From: an uncultured Roseburia sp.
Lineage (GTDB): Bacteria > Bacillota > Clostridia > Lachnospirales > Lachnospiraceae
Direction: 5' to 3'
DNA: 45,571 nt
NCBI GenBank assembly: GCA_900756925.1
Contig: CAAELX010000049.1
Location: 1-45,571 of the forward strand
Shown here: positions 23,752 through 32,014 of the stretch, in pieces
How positions within the stretch are numbered: the stretch's first letter is position 1
Layout: each line of letters starts with the position of its first letter
Notes under the pieces: model-generated
The model's database searches: none
What the model saw: only the letters and a program-made list of their open reading frames with translations
What the model was told of the DNA's origin: nothing
Program-made: the position numbers and the translations under genes

Positions 23752-23783
23752 AAAAAGCTCTGTCGCATTCGACAGAGCTTTTT
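23752..23783 (+). terminator. Bidirectional terminator between copA and tRNA-Ser
   Basis: A perfect 14-bp stem, AAAAAGCTCTGTCG with CGACAGAGCTTTTT around CATT, serves the copA transcript on the plus strand and the tRNA transcript on the minus strand. Confidence 0.9.
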
Positions 23784-23786
23784 CTA

Positions 23787-23878
23787 CGGAGATGGCGGGA
23801 TTTGAACTCGCGCGCCGGAGCATTTACCGACCTACCGCATTTCGAGTGCGGACCCTTCAGCCACTTGGGTACATCTCC
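23787..23878 (-). tRNA. tRNA-Ser(CGA)
   Basis: On the minus strand the acceptor stem GGAGATG pairs with CATCTCC and has discriminator G. The anticodon stem CCGCA/TGCGG holds loop CTCGAAA, giving anticodon CGA, which reads UCG. A long type II variable arm and T-arm GCGAGTTCAAATCCCGC are present. The length of 92 nt is normal for serine tRNA. CCA is not encoded. Confidence 0.93.
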
Positions 23879-24042
23879 ACAGTGCAATCAGCACCTAAAC
23901 AGTATAACATATCCTGGATAATATGCAAGCAAAAAAGACCGGTAATTACTGCAGCAATCGCTGGGAATCCCTTGAATCCCACAGCAGGAAGGCGTATAAT
24001 AGACAGAACCGATAAAGCATGACAGATATGATAGGAGGGATT

Positions 24043-24525
24043 ATGATGTCGTTTTTAGACAGTGTAAAGGAATCATTAGTTTCTGCAAGTAAGGATGTGA
24101 CCCAGAAGGCGAAGGAAGTGTCCGGCGTTGCAAAGTTAAAATTAGATATAAAAACAAAAGAAGACTTTGTGGAGAAGCAGTATGCAATTTTGGGGCATAG
24201 CTATTTCGATGCACATAAGGACGATGAGGATAATGCAGAGAACGAGCAGTTCAAGGTGATCAAAGAGGCACTTTCCGAGATCGAGAGCATGAAGGCAGAG
24301 ATCTTAAAGCTTCAGGGAGCAGCAGAATGTCCAAACTGCGGGGCAAAGGTACCGCAGGATGCGGCATATTGCAGCAGCTGCGGAGCGAAGATCGAGAAAG
24401 AAGAGGAGACCACAAAAGAGGAAGATATTTTCGATGCCGAGTATGTTATGAAACCGGATGAGGAGGAAGCCCCGGCAGAGGAGTCTGAACCGGAAGTGGC
24501 AGAGGAAGAGAAGTTCGAGGAATAG
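24043..24525 (+). CDS. Zinc-ribbon protein with acidic tail, unknown function
   Basis: A 160-aa soluble protein. Residues ~1-90 are a predicted long amphipathic helical region (FLDSVKESLVSASKDVTQKAKEV...ALSEIESMKAEILKLQG). A compact zinc ribbon CPNCGAKVPQDAAYCSSCGAK lies near 100-120, and an acidic tail rich in Glu and Asp closes the protein. Proteins of this build are common in Lachnospiraceae and are annotated only as zinc-ribbon domain proteins. ATAGGAGGG precedes two adjacent ATG codons (24043 and 24046); either could be used. The stop at 24523-24525 is directly followed by the promoter of the metG T-box leader. Confidence 0.8.
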   Translation: MMSFLDSVKESLVSASKDVTQKAKEVSGVAKLKLDIKTKEDFVEKQYAILGHSYFDAHKDDEDNAENEQFKVIKEALSEIESMKAEILKLQGAAECPNCGAKVPQDAAYCSSCGAKIEKEEETTKEEDIFDAEYVMKPDEEEAPAEESEPEVAEEEKFEE

Positions 24526-24526
24526 G

Positions 24527-24902
24527 TTGACTTCTTTTCAGTTTCATGCTATGTTAAGCAATGGACATTTGAACAGGATAACACTGGGAAAAAGAGAGTA
24601 CATCATTTGGAACTGTACAGAGAGATTTCCGGAAGCTTTTGGGAAAGAGATACCAGAAGCGAGATGCTGAGAGGAGATCAGGGAAGCATGATGGAACATG
24701 GCTTTGGAGTGGCAGAGATGAACGTGCGCATGGGGAATGCAGCGATAAGATCTGACAGGACCGCCTGTTATAGCGGAGATGTTTTGGAGAACGTACAGGG
24801 ATTCAGAACATGCTAAGGTCTGCACCGTGAGATGCAGATGAACTGAAGTGGTAACACGGGAACATCCCCGTCTTCTATAATCATAGAAGGCGGGGTTTTT
24901 AT
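24527..24902 (+). promoter_or_regulatory. T-box leader of metG with promoter
   Basis: TTGACT (24527-24532) and TATGTT (24550-24555) are 17 bp apart and start a ~340-nt leader. The T-box core GAAGTGGTAACACGGG (about 24845-24860) is followed by a terminator with a 12-bp stem (24866-24877 with 24884-24895) and TTTTTAT. Uncharged tRNA binding to the T-box would form the antiterminator and let metG be read. The Stem I region has an AGAGAG bulge region, and an ATG at 24688-24690 followed by A is the likely Met specifier codon; I could not fold it to prove this. A perfect 10-bp hairpin (24902-24928) and a 9-bp hairpin (25001-25022) lie between the terminator and metG. Confidence 0.85.
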
Positions 24903-25048
24903 TTCACAGGAAAGTATATCCTGTGAAACAAAAATGCTTTGCGAGGGATTGCACTGCGGCAGAGATGTATTATGTCGCAGGAGCACCCCACCGCAGGCAG
25001 AGAATCCTGCAAACAGGATTCTTTCTATAAAAAGAAAGAGGGAAAAAC

Positions 25049-27040
25049 ATGAGCAACAAGGGAAAATATTACATGACAACCGCGATTGCCTACACATCCG
25101 GCAAACCGCACATCGGAAATACGTATGAGATCGTACTTGCAGATGCGATCGCACGTTACAAGAGAGCAGAGGGCTATGACGTTTATTTTCAGACAGGAAC
25201 AGACGAGCATGGACAGAAGATCCAGGAGAAGGCAGAGGCAGCCGGTATCACTCCGAAGGAATATGTAGACAACGTGGCAGGACAGGTCAAGGAGATCTGG
25301 GATCTGATGAATACTTCTTACAATAACTTTGTCCGTACAACAGATGCAGACCATGAGCAGTGCGTCAAGAAGATTTTCAAGAAACTGTACGATCAGGGAG
25401 ATATTTATAAAGGATCTTATGAGGGACTGTACTGTACTCCATGTGAGTCTTTCTGGACCGAGTCCCAGTTAGTGGACGGCAAATGCCCGGACTGCGGACG
25501 TGAGGTAAAGCCAGCCAAGGAAGAGGCATACTTTTTTAAGATGAGCAAATATGCGGACCGTCTGATCGATTATATTAACACGCATCCGGAATTTATCCAG
25601 CCGGTATCCCGTAAAAACGAGATGATGAACAACTTCCTGCTTCCGGGCTTACAGGATCTGTGTGTATCCAGAACCTCCTTCAGCTGGGGTATCCCGGTCG
25701 ATTTTGACCCGAAGCATGTCGTTTATGTATGGTTAGACGCGCTGACCAACTACATCACCAAGATCGGTTATGACCCGGATGGATCGTCGGACCTGTTCAA
25801 GAAGAACTGGCCTGCAGATCTGCATCTGATTGGAAAAGATATCGTGCGTTTCCACACCATTTACTGGCCAATTTTCCTGATGGCGTTAGACCTTCCGCTG
25901 CCAAAACAGGTATTTGGTCATCCATGGCTGTTACAGGGTGGCGACAAGATGAGCAAATCTAAGGGAAATGTGATTTACGCAGACGATATGGTAAGACTGT
26001 TCGGTGTGGATGCAACCCGTTACTTCGTGCTGCATGAGATGCCGTTTGAAAACGATGGTGTCATCACATGGGAATTAGTCATCGAGCGATTCAACTCCGA
26101 CCTTGCCAATATCCTTGGAAACCTGGTAAACAGAACCATTTCCATGAGCAATAAATATTTTGACGGTGTTGTGAGAAGCACCGGCGTGACAGCAGATGTG
26201 GATGCAGATTTGAAGGCTGTTGTGACAGGAACAAGGGCAAAGGTACAGGAGAAGATGGATAAGCTCCGTGTCGCAGATGCGATCACCGCTGTATTCGATC
26301 TGTTCCGCCGCTGCAACAAGTACATTGACGAGACAACTCCTTGGGTACTTGCAAAGAATGAGGAAGACCATGACCGTCTGGCAGAGGTATTATACAACCT
26401 GACCGAGTCTATCACGGTCGGCGCAAGCTTACTGCACAGCTTCCTTCCGGAAACAGCAGAGAAGATTGTAAAACAGCTTAATACCACACTCCGCGCTTAC
26501 GATGAGTTAGATCAGTTCGGACTCTACGAGAGCGGAAAGAAAGTGACAGATGCACCGGAAATCTTATTTGCACGTCTTGATGCCAAAGAAGTAATGCCGA
26601 AGGTGGAAGAGATCAAGGCTGCACAGAAGGCAGAGTTCGAGGCAGAGCAGAAGAAGCTTGCCGGTGAGACAGAGGAAGCAGCAGGGGAAGCGGTGATCGA
26701 CATTGAGCCGAAGGAAGAGATCTCTTACGACGACTTCATGAAGATGCAGTTCCAGGTAGGTGAGATCATTGCCTGCGAGGCAGTTCCGAAGTCCAAGAAG
26801 TTACTCTGCTCCCAGGTGAAGATCGGAAGCCAGGTAAAACAGATCGTATCCGGTATCCGCAAGGAATACTCACCGGAGGAAATGGTCGGTAAGAAAGTAA
26901 TGGTATTAGTAAATTTAAAACCGGCAAAATTAGCAGGTGTTGTATCAGAAGGCATGCTGCTCTGCGCAGAGGATGAGAATGGGGAACTTGCACTGATGGT
27001 TCCGGAGAAGAAGATGCCAAGTGGAGCGGAGATCTGCTAG
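25049..27040 (+). CDS. metG: Methionyl-tRNA synthetase with C-terminal tRNA-binding domain
   Basis: A 663-aa class I synthetase charging tRNA-Met. It shows the HIGH-type motif KPHIGNTYE near residue 16, the zinc-binding knob CTPCESFW...CPDCG near 130-150, and DKMSKSKGN near 299. An anticodon-binding helical domain follows (W in NYVTKIGY-type region, ETTPWVLAK near 430). The C-terminal ~105 residues (DFMKMQFQVGEIIACEAVPKSKKLL... to the end) form the EMAP-II/Trbp-like OB fold that aids dimerisation and tRNA binding. The ATG at 25049 follows AAGAGGGAAAA. Expression is controlled by the T-box leader upstream. Confidence 0.95.
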   Translation: MSNKGKYYMTTAIAYTSGKPHIGNTYEIVLADAIARYKRAEGYDVYFQTGTDEHGQKIQEKAEAAGITPKEYVDNVAGQVKEIWDLMNTSYNNFVRTTDADHEQCVKKIFKKLYDQGDIYKGSYEGLYCTPCESFWTESQLVDGKCPDCGREVKPAKEEAYFFKMSKYADRLIDYINTHPEFIQPVSRKNEMMNNFLLPGLQDLCVSRTSFSWGIPVDFDPKHVVYVWLDALTNYITKIGYDPDGSSDLFKKNWPADLHLIGKDIVRFHTIYWPIFLMALDLPLPKQVFGHPWLLQGGDKMSKSKGNVIYADDMVRLFGVDATRYFVLHEMPFENDGVITWELVIERFNSDLANILGNLVNRTISMSNKYFDGVVRSTGVTADVDADLKAVVTGTRAKVQEKMDKLRVADAITAVFDLFRRCNKYIDETTPWVLAKNEEDHDRLAEVLYNLTESITVGASLLHSFLPETAEKIVKQLNTTLRAYDELDQFGLYESGKKVTDAPEILFARLDAKEVMPKVEEIKAAQKAEFEAEQKKLAGETEEAAGEAVIDIEPKEEISYDDFMKMQFQVGEIIACEAVPKSKKLLCSQVKIGSQVKQIVSGIRKEYSPEEMVGKKVMVLVNLKPAKLAGVVSEGMLLCAEDENGELALMVPEKKMPSGAEIC

Positions 27041-27153
27041 GATTCGGCTAGATAGGACGATGAAATGCCAACAGAGCCTGTTTGTTATTGCTTAAAGTGA
27101 GAACAGGCATAAATGTAAAATATTATTTTGCGTGAAATAGCCAATAATGCGAG

Positions 27154-27193
27154 AAGAGCAGGTGCAATCCAGATAAGTGGAGCACCTGCTCTT
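27154..27193 (+). terminator. Hairpin after metG, probable terminator
   Basis: A perfect 12-bp stem AAGAGCAGGTGC with GCACCTGCTCTT encloses a 16-nt loop. The following TACATTC is a weak T-tract, so it may be only a partial terminator between the convergent metG and MBL genes. Confidence 0.6.
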
Positions 27194-27238
27194 TACATTC
27201 ATGACAATGCATATGAAGTGCGCATTCTATTTATATCG

Positions 27239-28036
27239 CTATAGTGCAAAAACATCCAGGTCATTCGGGACAAAAAGGTTTCCCTTATAATATTCCTGTC
27301 CCTCTGCCGTGTAAAGCTCCCTGCGCCTTGCGAGATTCGTATCTTCTGTGTGGTATAGAATCAGATTTTTGACATGCAATTTCTCTGCCAGCTCACAGGC
27401 ATCCTTAACTGTGGAGTGGTGCTTCTCATACGGGGAGAAGATGTCTGCCTGGGAGTACAGGCAGAAGGCTTCGTGCAGCAGCCATGTGCTGTCCATGGCG
27501 TATTTCTCCTCGCAGTCATTGTAAGGCTCATCGCCACAGCAGGTGAGCTTCTTTCCGTCTCCGAGATCCATGCAGAAGCCGAATTGCTTTGCTTTGGTGG
27601 AATGGATGTCGAAGAAGGTAACCGGGTGACCGAGAACCGTTTTTGTTTCGCCGTCCTCCACTGCGACCAGATGCAGCTTACCGTCAAGGGAGCGGACTTC
27701 GTTCTTCTGTAAAAGCTTCTCGGCCATATCTTTTAACAGTCCGATCACTTCATCATGCCCATAGATATAGACATCATCAGCGTCCTCTCTGGCAAGATAG
27801 TGGGAGAGCACACGCATCATCCAGACAATGCCTAAGATGTGGTCGATATGTTTGTGGGTGACAAAAATTGTTTTGATATCTCTGATATTAATTTTTGCAC
27901 GCTTTAACTGAGTAAGGATGGTGCTGCCACCACCACCGTCTACGAGAAAATGTTCGTTGTTTTCGCTTAAAACAAAGCAGGTGTTATAGCACTCGGTTAC
28001 AACGGCATGTCCGGTGCCAAGCATAGTTAATTTCAT
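27239..28036 (-). CDS. MBL-fold metallo-hydrolase (RNase Z-like)
   Basis: A 265-aa protein of the metallo-beta-lactamase fold. The N-terminus MKLTMLGTGHAVVTECYNTCF and FLVDGGGGSTIL are typical of the RNase Z/ElaC branch. The metal motif is THKHIDHILG near residue 60 (H-x-H-x-D-H), with further ligands in CCGDEPYND near 165 and LILYHTED near 226. The inserted exosite of true RNase Z is not evident, and the usual N-terminal SxxR motif is missing, so it is probably a related hydrolase of unknown substrate. The start at 28036 follows AAAGGAGATCTCAC on the minus strand. It lies downstream of the nitroreductase in the same direction. Confidence 0.82.
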   Translation of the reverse strand: MKLTMLGTGHAVVTECYNTCFVLSENNEHFLVDGGGGSTILTQLKRAKINIRDIKTIFVTHKHIDHILGIVWMMRVLSHYLAREDADDVYIYGHDEVIGLLKDMAEKLLQKNEVRSLDGKLHLVAVEDGETKTVLGHPVTFFDIHSTKAKQFGFCMDLGDGKKLTCCGDEPYNDCEEKYAMDSTWLLHEAFCLYSQADIFSPYEKHHSTVKDACELAEKLHVKNLILYHTEDTNLARRRELYTAEGQEYYKGNLFVPNDLDVFAL

Positions 28037-28087
28037 GTGAGATCTCCTTTTTAAATCTAAAGTTTATTATGCTATTACAGCGTGAGG

Positions 28088-28615
28088 TTATCTCACATAA
28101 TATACATAATGCTCTTTTCTTGCCGCAGGCTCCTTGGCAGGTTCGGCGGCATATCCGATTGCACAGTGTCCGATTCCCTCATACTCACCTTCAATTCCGA
28201 GGTCTGCGAGTAGTTTTTTCCCAAAGTCGGACTCGAATTCTTCTTTTGCCCTGTGGATCCAGATGCTTGCCACACCAAGGCTTTGGGCAGCGTTCATGAG
28301 ATTTCCCATCACAAGGGAGCCGTCATACACATGAGTTGGAACTGATTTGTCAGCCAGCACAATCAGGATCACTGGAGCTCCGTAGAAAGGATCCATTCCT
28401 TCCGGCGCGCCCATAATCCTGCGGTTTTCATCTGAGATCCGGTCGCGCAGCTCCTTCTGTGTTACAGCGATAATAAGCGGGGACTGTTTGCCCATTCCAG
28501 TTGCAGCATAGGTTCCGGCTGTTAGGATTTCCTGTAACTGTTCCTCTGAAATCATATCCGGTTTGAAATTGCGACAGCTTCTTCTTGTTTTTAAAACTTT
28601 TAATGTATCGTTCAT
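28088..28615 (-). CDS. Nitroreductase-family flavoprotein
   Basis: A 175-aa FMN oxidoreductase of the nitroreductase fold, likely using NAD(P)H; the natural substrate is unknown. It opens with the FMN-phosphate binding VLKTRRSCRNFKPD near residue 6, has AGTYAATGMGKQSPLIIAV near 29, VMGNLMNAAQSLGVASIWIHRA near 100, and the FMN-binding end GHCAIGYAAE near 150. The start at 28615 follows TTTGGAGGTATC on the minus strand; the upstream in-frame ATG at 28630 overlaps that binding site. It is 51 bp upstream of the MBL gene and could be co-transcribed with it. Confidence 0.87.
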   Translation of the reverse strand: MNDTLKVLKTRRSCRNFKPDMISEEQLQEILTAGTYAATGMGKQSPLIIAVTQKELRDRISDENRRIMGAPEGMDPFYGAPVILIVLADKSVPTHVYDGSLVMGNLMNAAQSLGVASIWIHRAKEEFESDFGKKLLADLGIEGEYEGIGHCAIGYAAEPAKEPAARKEHYVYYVR

Positions 28616-28738
28616 GGCAGATACCTCCAAAGATATTTTCTGCTCTTATTATAAATCGGTTTTAGGGGAAATGCTATCTCAATTATTTGGAATTTTTGTA
28701 TTATGCTTTTACGACAACCCGGATTCTTTCCATATTTC

Positions 28739-29035
28739 TCACCTTTGTGAACGGATCTCCGAAATGTCTGTTCGAAGCGGCACGCACAACCGGGAAGACC
28801 CCATTGCAGTATCGCAATGAACACCCGTAAAATATTGAAATAAGCATTTCTCCGGCAGAACATTCTCCAGTACCATCTCACAGTAAACCATGGATGCTGC
28901 AATCCCCTCGCGTTTTACAACATCTCCAACTTTCCGGACAAGCTCCTGTCTCGAAAATCCCATTTCATAAAGACACATACTTTTTCCGGATAATACGGTG
29001 CGCCCCTGTGAATCCGTCTGATATCTGCCGCACAC
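28739..29035 (-). CDS. Unrecognised small open frame, doubtful gene
   Basis: A 98-codon minus-strand frame with GTG start behind CGAGGATTAAACC. It starts M-C-G-R-Y, like SRAP/YedK proteins whose catalytic Cys follows Met, but the rest (CLYEMGFSRQELVRKVGDVV and VLPEKCLFQYFTG) does not resemble that family. A second coding-looking frame overlaps upstream on the same strand (NVFFHRGLNRVRQIS near 29070-29020), so this could be a frameshifted gene remnant. I find no other gene from 28616 to 29319. A GTTTCCGT/ACGGAAAC inverted repeat lies near 29090-29125. Confidence 0.25.
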   Translation of the reverse strand: MCGRYQTDSQGRTVLSGKSMCLYEMGFSRQELVRKVGDVVKREGIAASMVYCEMVLENVLPEKCLFQYFTGVHCDTAMGSSRLCVPLRTDISEIRSQR

Positions 29036-29319
29036 GGTTTAATCCTCGATGGAAAAACACGTTCCGTTCCGCAACATTTGGCTCGGCGGTTTCCGTTGTA
29101 TATGATGTTTACTGGAAACGGAAGCTGGCGTTATGAAAAGAAGCAGGATCGGAAATGAAAACACCCGGTGAAAGAAGAATCCCGGCAATTGTTCATAGTG
29201 AATAAAAACAGTTTCAAAAAAAGCAGGAAAAACAGAAAAAATGCCGCATTTTGATGAAAATACTTCCTAAAAAGTGTATAATGATTGAAAATAAGATGCA
29301 GGGAGGCTATGCTACAGAC

Positions 29320-30147
29320 ATGGACGAATATGCAAAGTCGATCATTCCGATCATTGAAGCAAACTACGAAAGCTATACTGAGACAGAGCGGCACATTGCA
29401 GACTACTTCTTAAACCGTGCGAGACCGGAACGGCTCTCCGCAGAACTGGTGGCGAAGGAGCTCTCCGTGTCACCGGCATCGCTGTCACGCTTTGCGAAAA
29501 AGAGCGGGTTTCACGGATACCGGGAGTTCACCTATGAATTCCGTAATTCTTACGTGGAGAAGTCTGCGGTGGAACAGCAGCAGTCAAGGCTGGTCTTAGA
29601 CACCTATCAGAATCTTTTGAATAAAGTATACAGCCTGTTCGACGAAGGGCAGATTGGCAGGATTGTCAAGGATTTAAAATGGGCGAGGAGAGTGTTTATC
29701 TGCGGACGCGGAAGCTCGGGACTTGCAGCGGAGGAGATGGCGACAAGATTCCGTTGGATTGGTATAGAAGTGACAGCGCTTCGGGATAATGAGAATATGA
29801 GAATGCAGACGGTTTTTCTGAACAGGCACGACCTTGTGATCGGGCTCAGCTTAAGCGGTACGAAGTCTGAAGTGCTCTATATGCTCCACAGAGGATTCCG
29901 CCAGGGAGCGAGGACGCTGTTAATCACAGAGAAGAACCGGCAGACGTACGAAGAGTTCTGCAACGAGGTACTTCTAGTGCCGTCCCTGCAGCACTTGAAC
30001 CACGGTAATCTGATCTCACCACAGTTCCCACTGCTTTTGATGATTGATATTCTGTATGCTGCTTATGTGAATGATGACCGTACGCGTATTGAGAGAATCC
30101 AGAGGGAAATTCAGCGCACACTGCGCGGCAATAATGAAGAACGATAG
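29320..30147 (+). CDS. MurR/RpiR-family regulator upstream of nagB
   Basis: A 275-aa regulator. The N-terminal HTH_6 domain (~1-80) contains ETERHIADYFLNR and the recognition helix VSPASLSRFAKKSGFHGYREF. The C-terminal SIS domain (~115-265) has RRVFICGRGSSGLAAEEMATRFRW and VIGLSLSGTKSEVLYML, which bind phosphosugars. It is likely to sense an amino-sugar phosphate and control nagB, which starts 13 bp after its stop. The start is uncertain: the ATG at 29320 has GGGAGG 13 bases upstream, the ATGs at 29281 and 29296 have none and lie on or near a -10-like TATAAT (29277-29282). Family length favours 29320. Confidence 0.82.
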   Translation: MDEYAKSIIPIIEANYESYTETERHIADYFLNRARPERLSAELVAKELSVSPASLSRFAKKSGFHGYREFTYEFRNSYVEKSAVEQQQSRLVLDTYQNLLNKVYSLFDEGQIGRIVKDLKWARRVFICGRGSSGLAAEEMATRFRWIGIEVTALRDNENMRMQTVFLNRHDLVIGLSLSGTKSEVLYMLHRGFRQGARTLLITEKNRQTYEEFCNEVLLVPSLQHLNHGNLISPQFPLLLMIDILYAAYVNDDRTRIERIQREIQRTLRGNNEER

Positions 30148-30159
30148 GAGATGCAGAAA

Positions 30160-30900
30160 ATGAAAATTATCAGAACCAAAGACTACCGGGATATGAGCAG
30201 AAAAGCTGCAAATATTATTTCAGCACAGATGATTTTAAAAGATGACAGTGTACTTGGTCTTGCAACAGGATCTACCCCGATCGGAACTTACGATCAGTTA
30301 GTAGACTGGTATAAGAAGGGAGATCTTGATTTCTCCAAAATTACAACCGTAAACTTAGACGAGTACAAAGGTCTTCCAAAGGAGAACGATCAGAGCTACT
30401 GGTATTTCATGAACAAGAACTTATTCTCAAGAGTCAACATCAGACCGGACTATCATTTCCTTCCGGATGGAACGAACCTTGACAGCGAGAACGAATGTGA
30501 GAGATATGAGAAGCTGATAGATTCTCTTGGCGGAATTGATCTTCAGCTCCTTGGACTTGGACACAATGGACACATCGGATTCAATGAGCCATGTGATTCT
30601 TTCCCGCAGGATGTACATGTTGTTGATCTGACAGAGAGCACAATCGAGGCCAATAAACGTTTCTTCGCAAGTGCGGATGATGTGCCGAAGCAGGCATATA
30701 CCATGGGGGTTGGAACAATCCTCCGTGCAAAGATGATCTTATTGGTTGTCAGCGGAAAAGACAAAGCAGAGGCACTTGATGCAGTGGTCAACGGACCAAT
30801 CACACCACAGGTACCAGGATCTGTTTTAAGATTACATCCGAATGTAATTATTGTAGCAGATGAGGATGCGTTATCCGTGATGGATGCAAAGACGAAATAA
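30160..30900 (+). CDS. nagB: Glucosamine-6-phosphate deaminase
   Basis: A 246-aa cytoplasmic enzyme converting glucosamine-6-phosphate to fructose-6-phosphate and ammonia, the last step of amino-sugar and sialic-acid use. Motifs are GLATGSTPIGTYDQL near residue 32, the catalytic region VNLDEYKGL near 63 (Asp), and GLGHNGHIGFNEP near 128, with catalytic His and Glu. The ATG at 30160 has AGGAG at the best distance; an in-frame ATG at 30151 abuts the binding site. It sits in an operon with the RpiR regulator ahead. nagA is not in the window. Confidence 0.95.
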   Translation: MKIIRTKDYRDMSRKAANIISAQMILKDDSVLGLATGSTPIGTYDQLVDWYKKGDLDFSKITTVNLDEYKGLPKENDQSYWYFMNKNLFSRVNIRPDYHFLPDGTNLDSENECERYEKLIDSLGGIDLQLLGLGHNGHIGFNEPCDSFPQDVHVVDLTESTIEANKRFFASADDVPKQAYTMGVGTILRAKMILLVVSGKDKAEALDAVVNGPITPQVPGSVLRLHPNVIIVADEDALSVMDAKTK

Positions 30901-30906
30901 ATGGGG

Positions 30907-31098
30907 GCGAAACTCCAATTTAGGCTGTGAAGATTGTGACGCATCGTCAAAGTCAACGAAGACACGCTCTCGCTACGTGTCGCTGGCAGCGGTACTAAGC
31001 GACCAAAGTACGGTCGCTAAGGACCGGCCGCTCCCCAGTGTCTTCTTATGTCTTTGACGATGCGTCACAATCCAATGTACGTTTACAATGAGTTTCGC
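30907..31098 (+). repeat. Long hairpin element after nagB (192 bp)
   Basis: The ends GCGAAACTC (30907-30915) and GAGTTTCGC (31090-31098) are perfect inverted repeats. Inside lies a perfect 21-bp stem (30932-30952 with 31052-31072), then GAAGACAC/GTGTCTTC, and an inner AGCGACC-AAAGTAC-GGTCGCT hairpin. The sequence differs from the hairpin after pta, but size and nested layout are alike. It carries no open frame and is not a terminator itself, as a separate bidirectional terminator follows. It could be a non-autonomous mobile element or a structured RNA. Confidence 0.8.
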
Positions 31099-31110
31099 TA
31101 ATAGCATATA

Positions 31111-31168
31111 TAAATAAAAAGGATGAATGAAGATTTTTTTATAATTCTTCGTTCATCCTTTTTATTTA
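31111..31168. terminator. Bidirectional terminator between nagB and the second RpiR gene
   Basis: A perfect 17-bp stem, TAAATAAAAAGGATGAA (31111-31127) with TTCATCCTTTTTATTTA (31152-31168), has T-rich flanks in both directions. It overlaps the stop codon of the leftward regulator. Confidence 0.88.
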
Positions 31169-32014
31169 TAATAGTTTCACTACCATGGCGGTACTCGTCT
31201 TATCCCTTGCAATCGTTGCTAGTTCTTTATTGTCAAGCAGATAACGCATAATGAGCGATTCTGCGACGAAGAGCTCCCCAACTTTTACCGGGATGCTGCC
31301 GCCGTCGAGCGGGGTCTCAAGAGCTCCGCATAAGAGGACAACATCGGCAAGTGAAGTGCCGGGTGCATCGGCATAATGGGTAATCAGGATAATTTTGGCG
31401 CCGGCATTTTTTGCAATCGTCAGCGTGTCCATCATATCATGGGTAGATCCGGAGTAAGAGACGAATAAAATAACGTCGCCCGGTCCCATCAGGCTGGCTG
31501 CGATCAGCTGTGTGTGGCTGTCGCCACAGTTCCGGAACTTATTAGAGATTGTAGCAAACCGAACCCAGATATCATTCGCAAGTACCATGCTGCCCCCCTG
31601 CCCGAGGCAGTAGACGGCGTTCGCACGCTGCAAGAGCAGGGCAGCTTCGTCGATTGCGTCGGAGTCGAGCAGATTCATCGTATTTGTGATCGCTGCCTGG
31701 AAGGAAGCGTATACATGCTCACAGATCGAGGAAGTACTCGAGGAAGGATCCAGTGAATAGGAAGAGAGCGAGGCAGGTGAAGCATTCGCCTGCGCAAGTG
31801 CAATCTTCATTTCATTATACCCTTCGAAGCCGAGCTGTTTGCAGAAGCGATAGATCGTCGCCTCCGCCATGCTACATTCCTTCGCGAGGGAGGAAATAGA
31901 TAGAAACTGGGCATCTTCTGCGTGTTTCGTAAGGTAGTCTGCAATGATTAGTCCTGATTTTGTGAGGGAGTTCTGTTTCTCTTCCAGAAGCTCCCAAAAA
32001 TTCTTAGTAATCAT
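31166..32014 (-). CDS. MurR/RpiR-family regulator of the sialic-acid locus
   Basis: A 282-aa regulator. The HTH_6 domain has LTKSGLIIADYLTKHAEDAQF and the recognition helix MAEATIYRFCKQLGFEGYNEMK. The SIS domain has AVYCLGQGGSMVLANDIWVRF and VILFVSYSGSTHDMMDTLTIAKNAGAKIILITH, where a phosphosugar would bind. It is divergent from the ABC binding-protein gene across a 372-bp AT-rich gap, the classic place for a local regulator. By analogy with NanR of Gram-positive nan loci it probably senses N-acetylmannosamine-6-phosphate or a similar intermediate. The start at 32014 follows ACAGGGGATTTT; a start at 32122 would add an unlikely hydrophobic leader. Confidence 0.83.
   Translation of the reverse strand: MITKNFWELLEEKQNSLTKSGLIIADYLTKHAEDAQFLSISSLAKECSMAEATIYRFCKQLGFEGYNEMKIALAQANASPASLSSYSLDPSSSTSSICEHVYASFQAAITNTMNLLDSDAIDEAALLLQRANAVYCLGQGGSMVLANDIWVRFATISNKFRNCGDSHTQLIAASLMGPGDVILFVSYSGSTHDMMDTLTIAKNAGAKIILITHYADAPGTSLADVVLLCGALETPLDGGSIPVKVGELFVAESLIMRYLLDNKELATIARDKTSTAMVVKLL

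Noticed and set aside
24607..24816. Small protein inside the metG leader
   Set aside because: The open frame lies inside the T-box structure and has no ribosome binding site.
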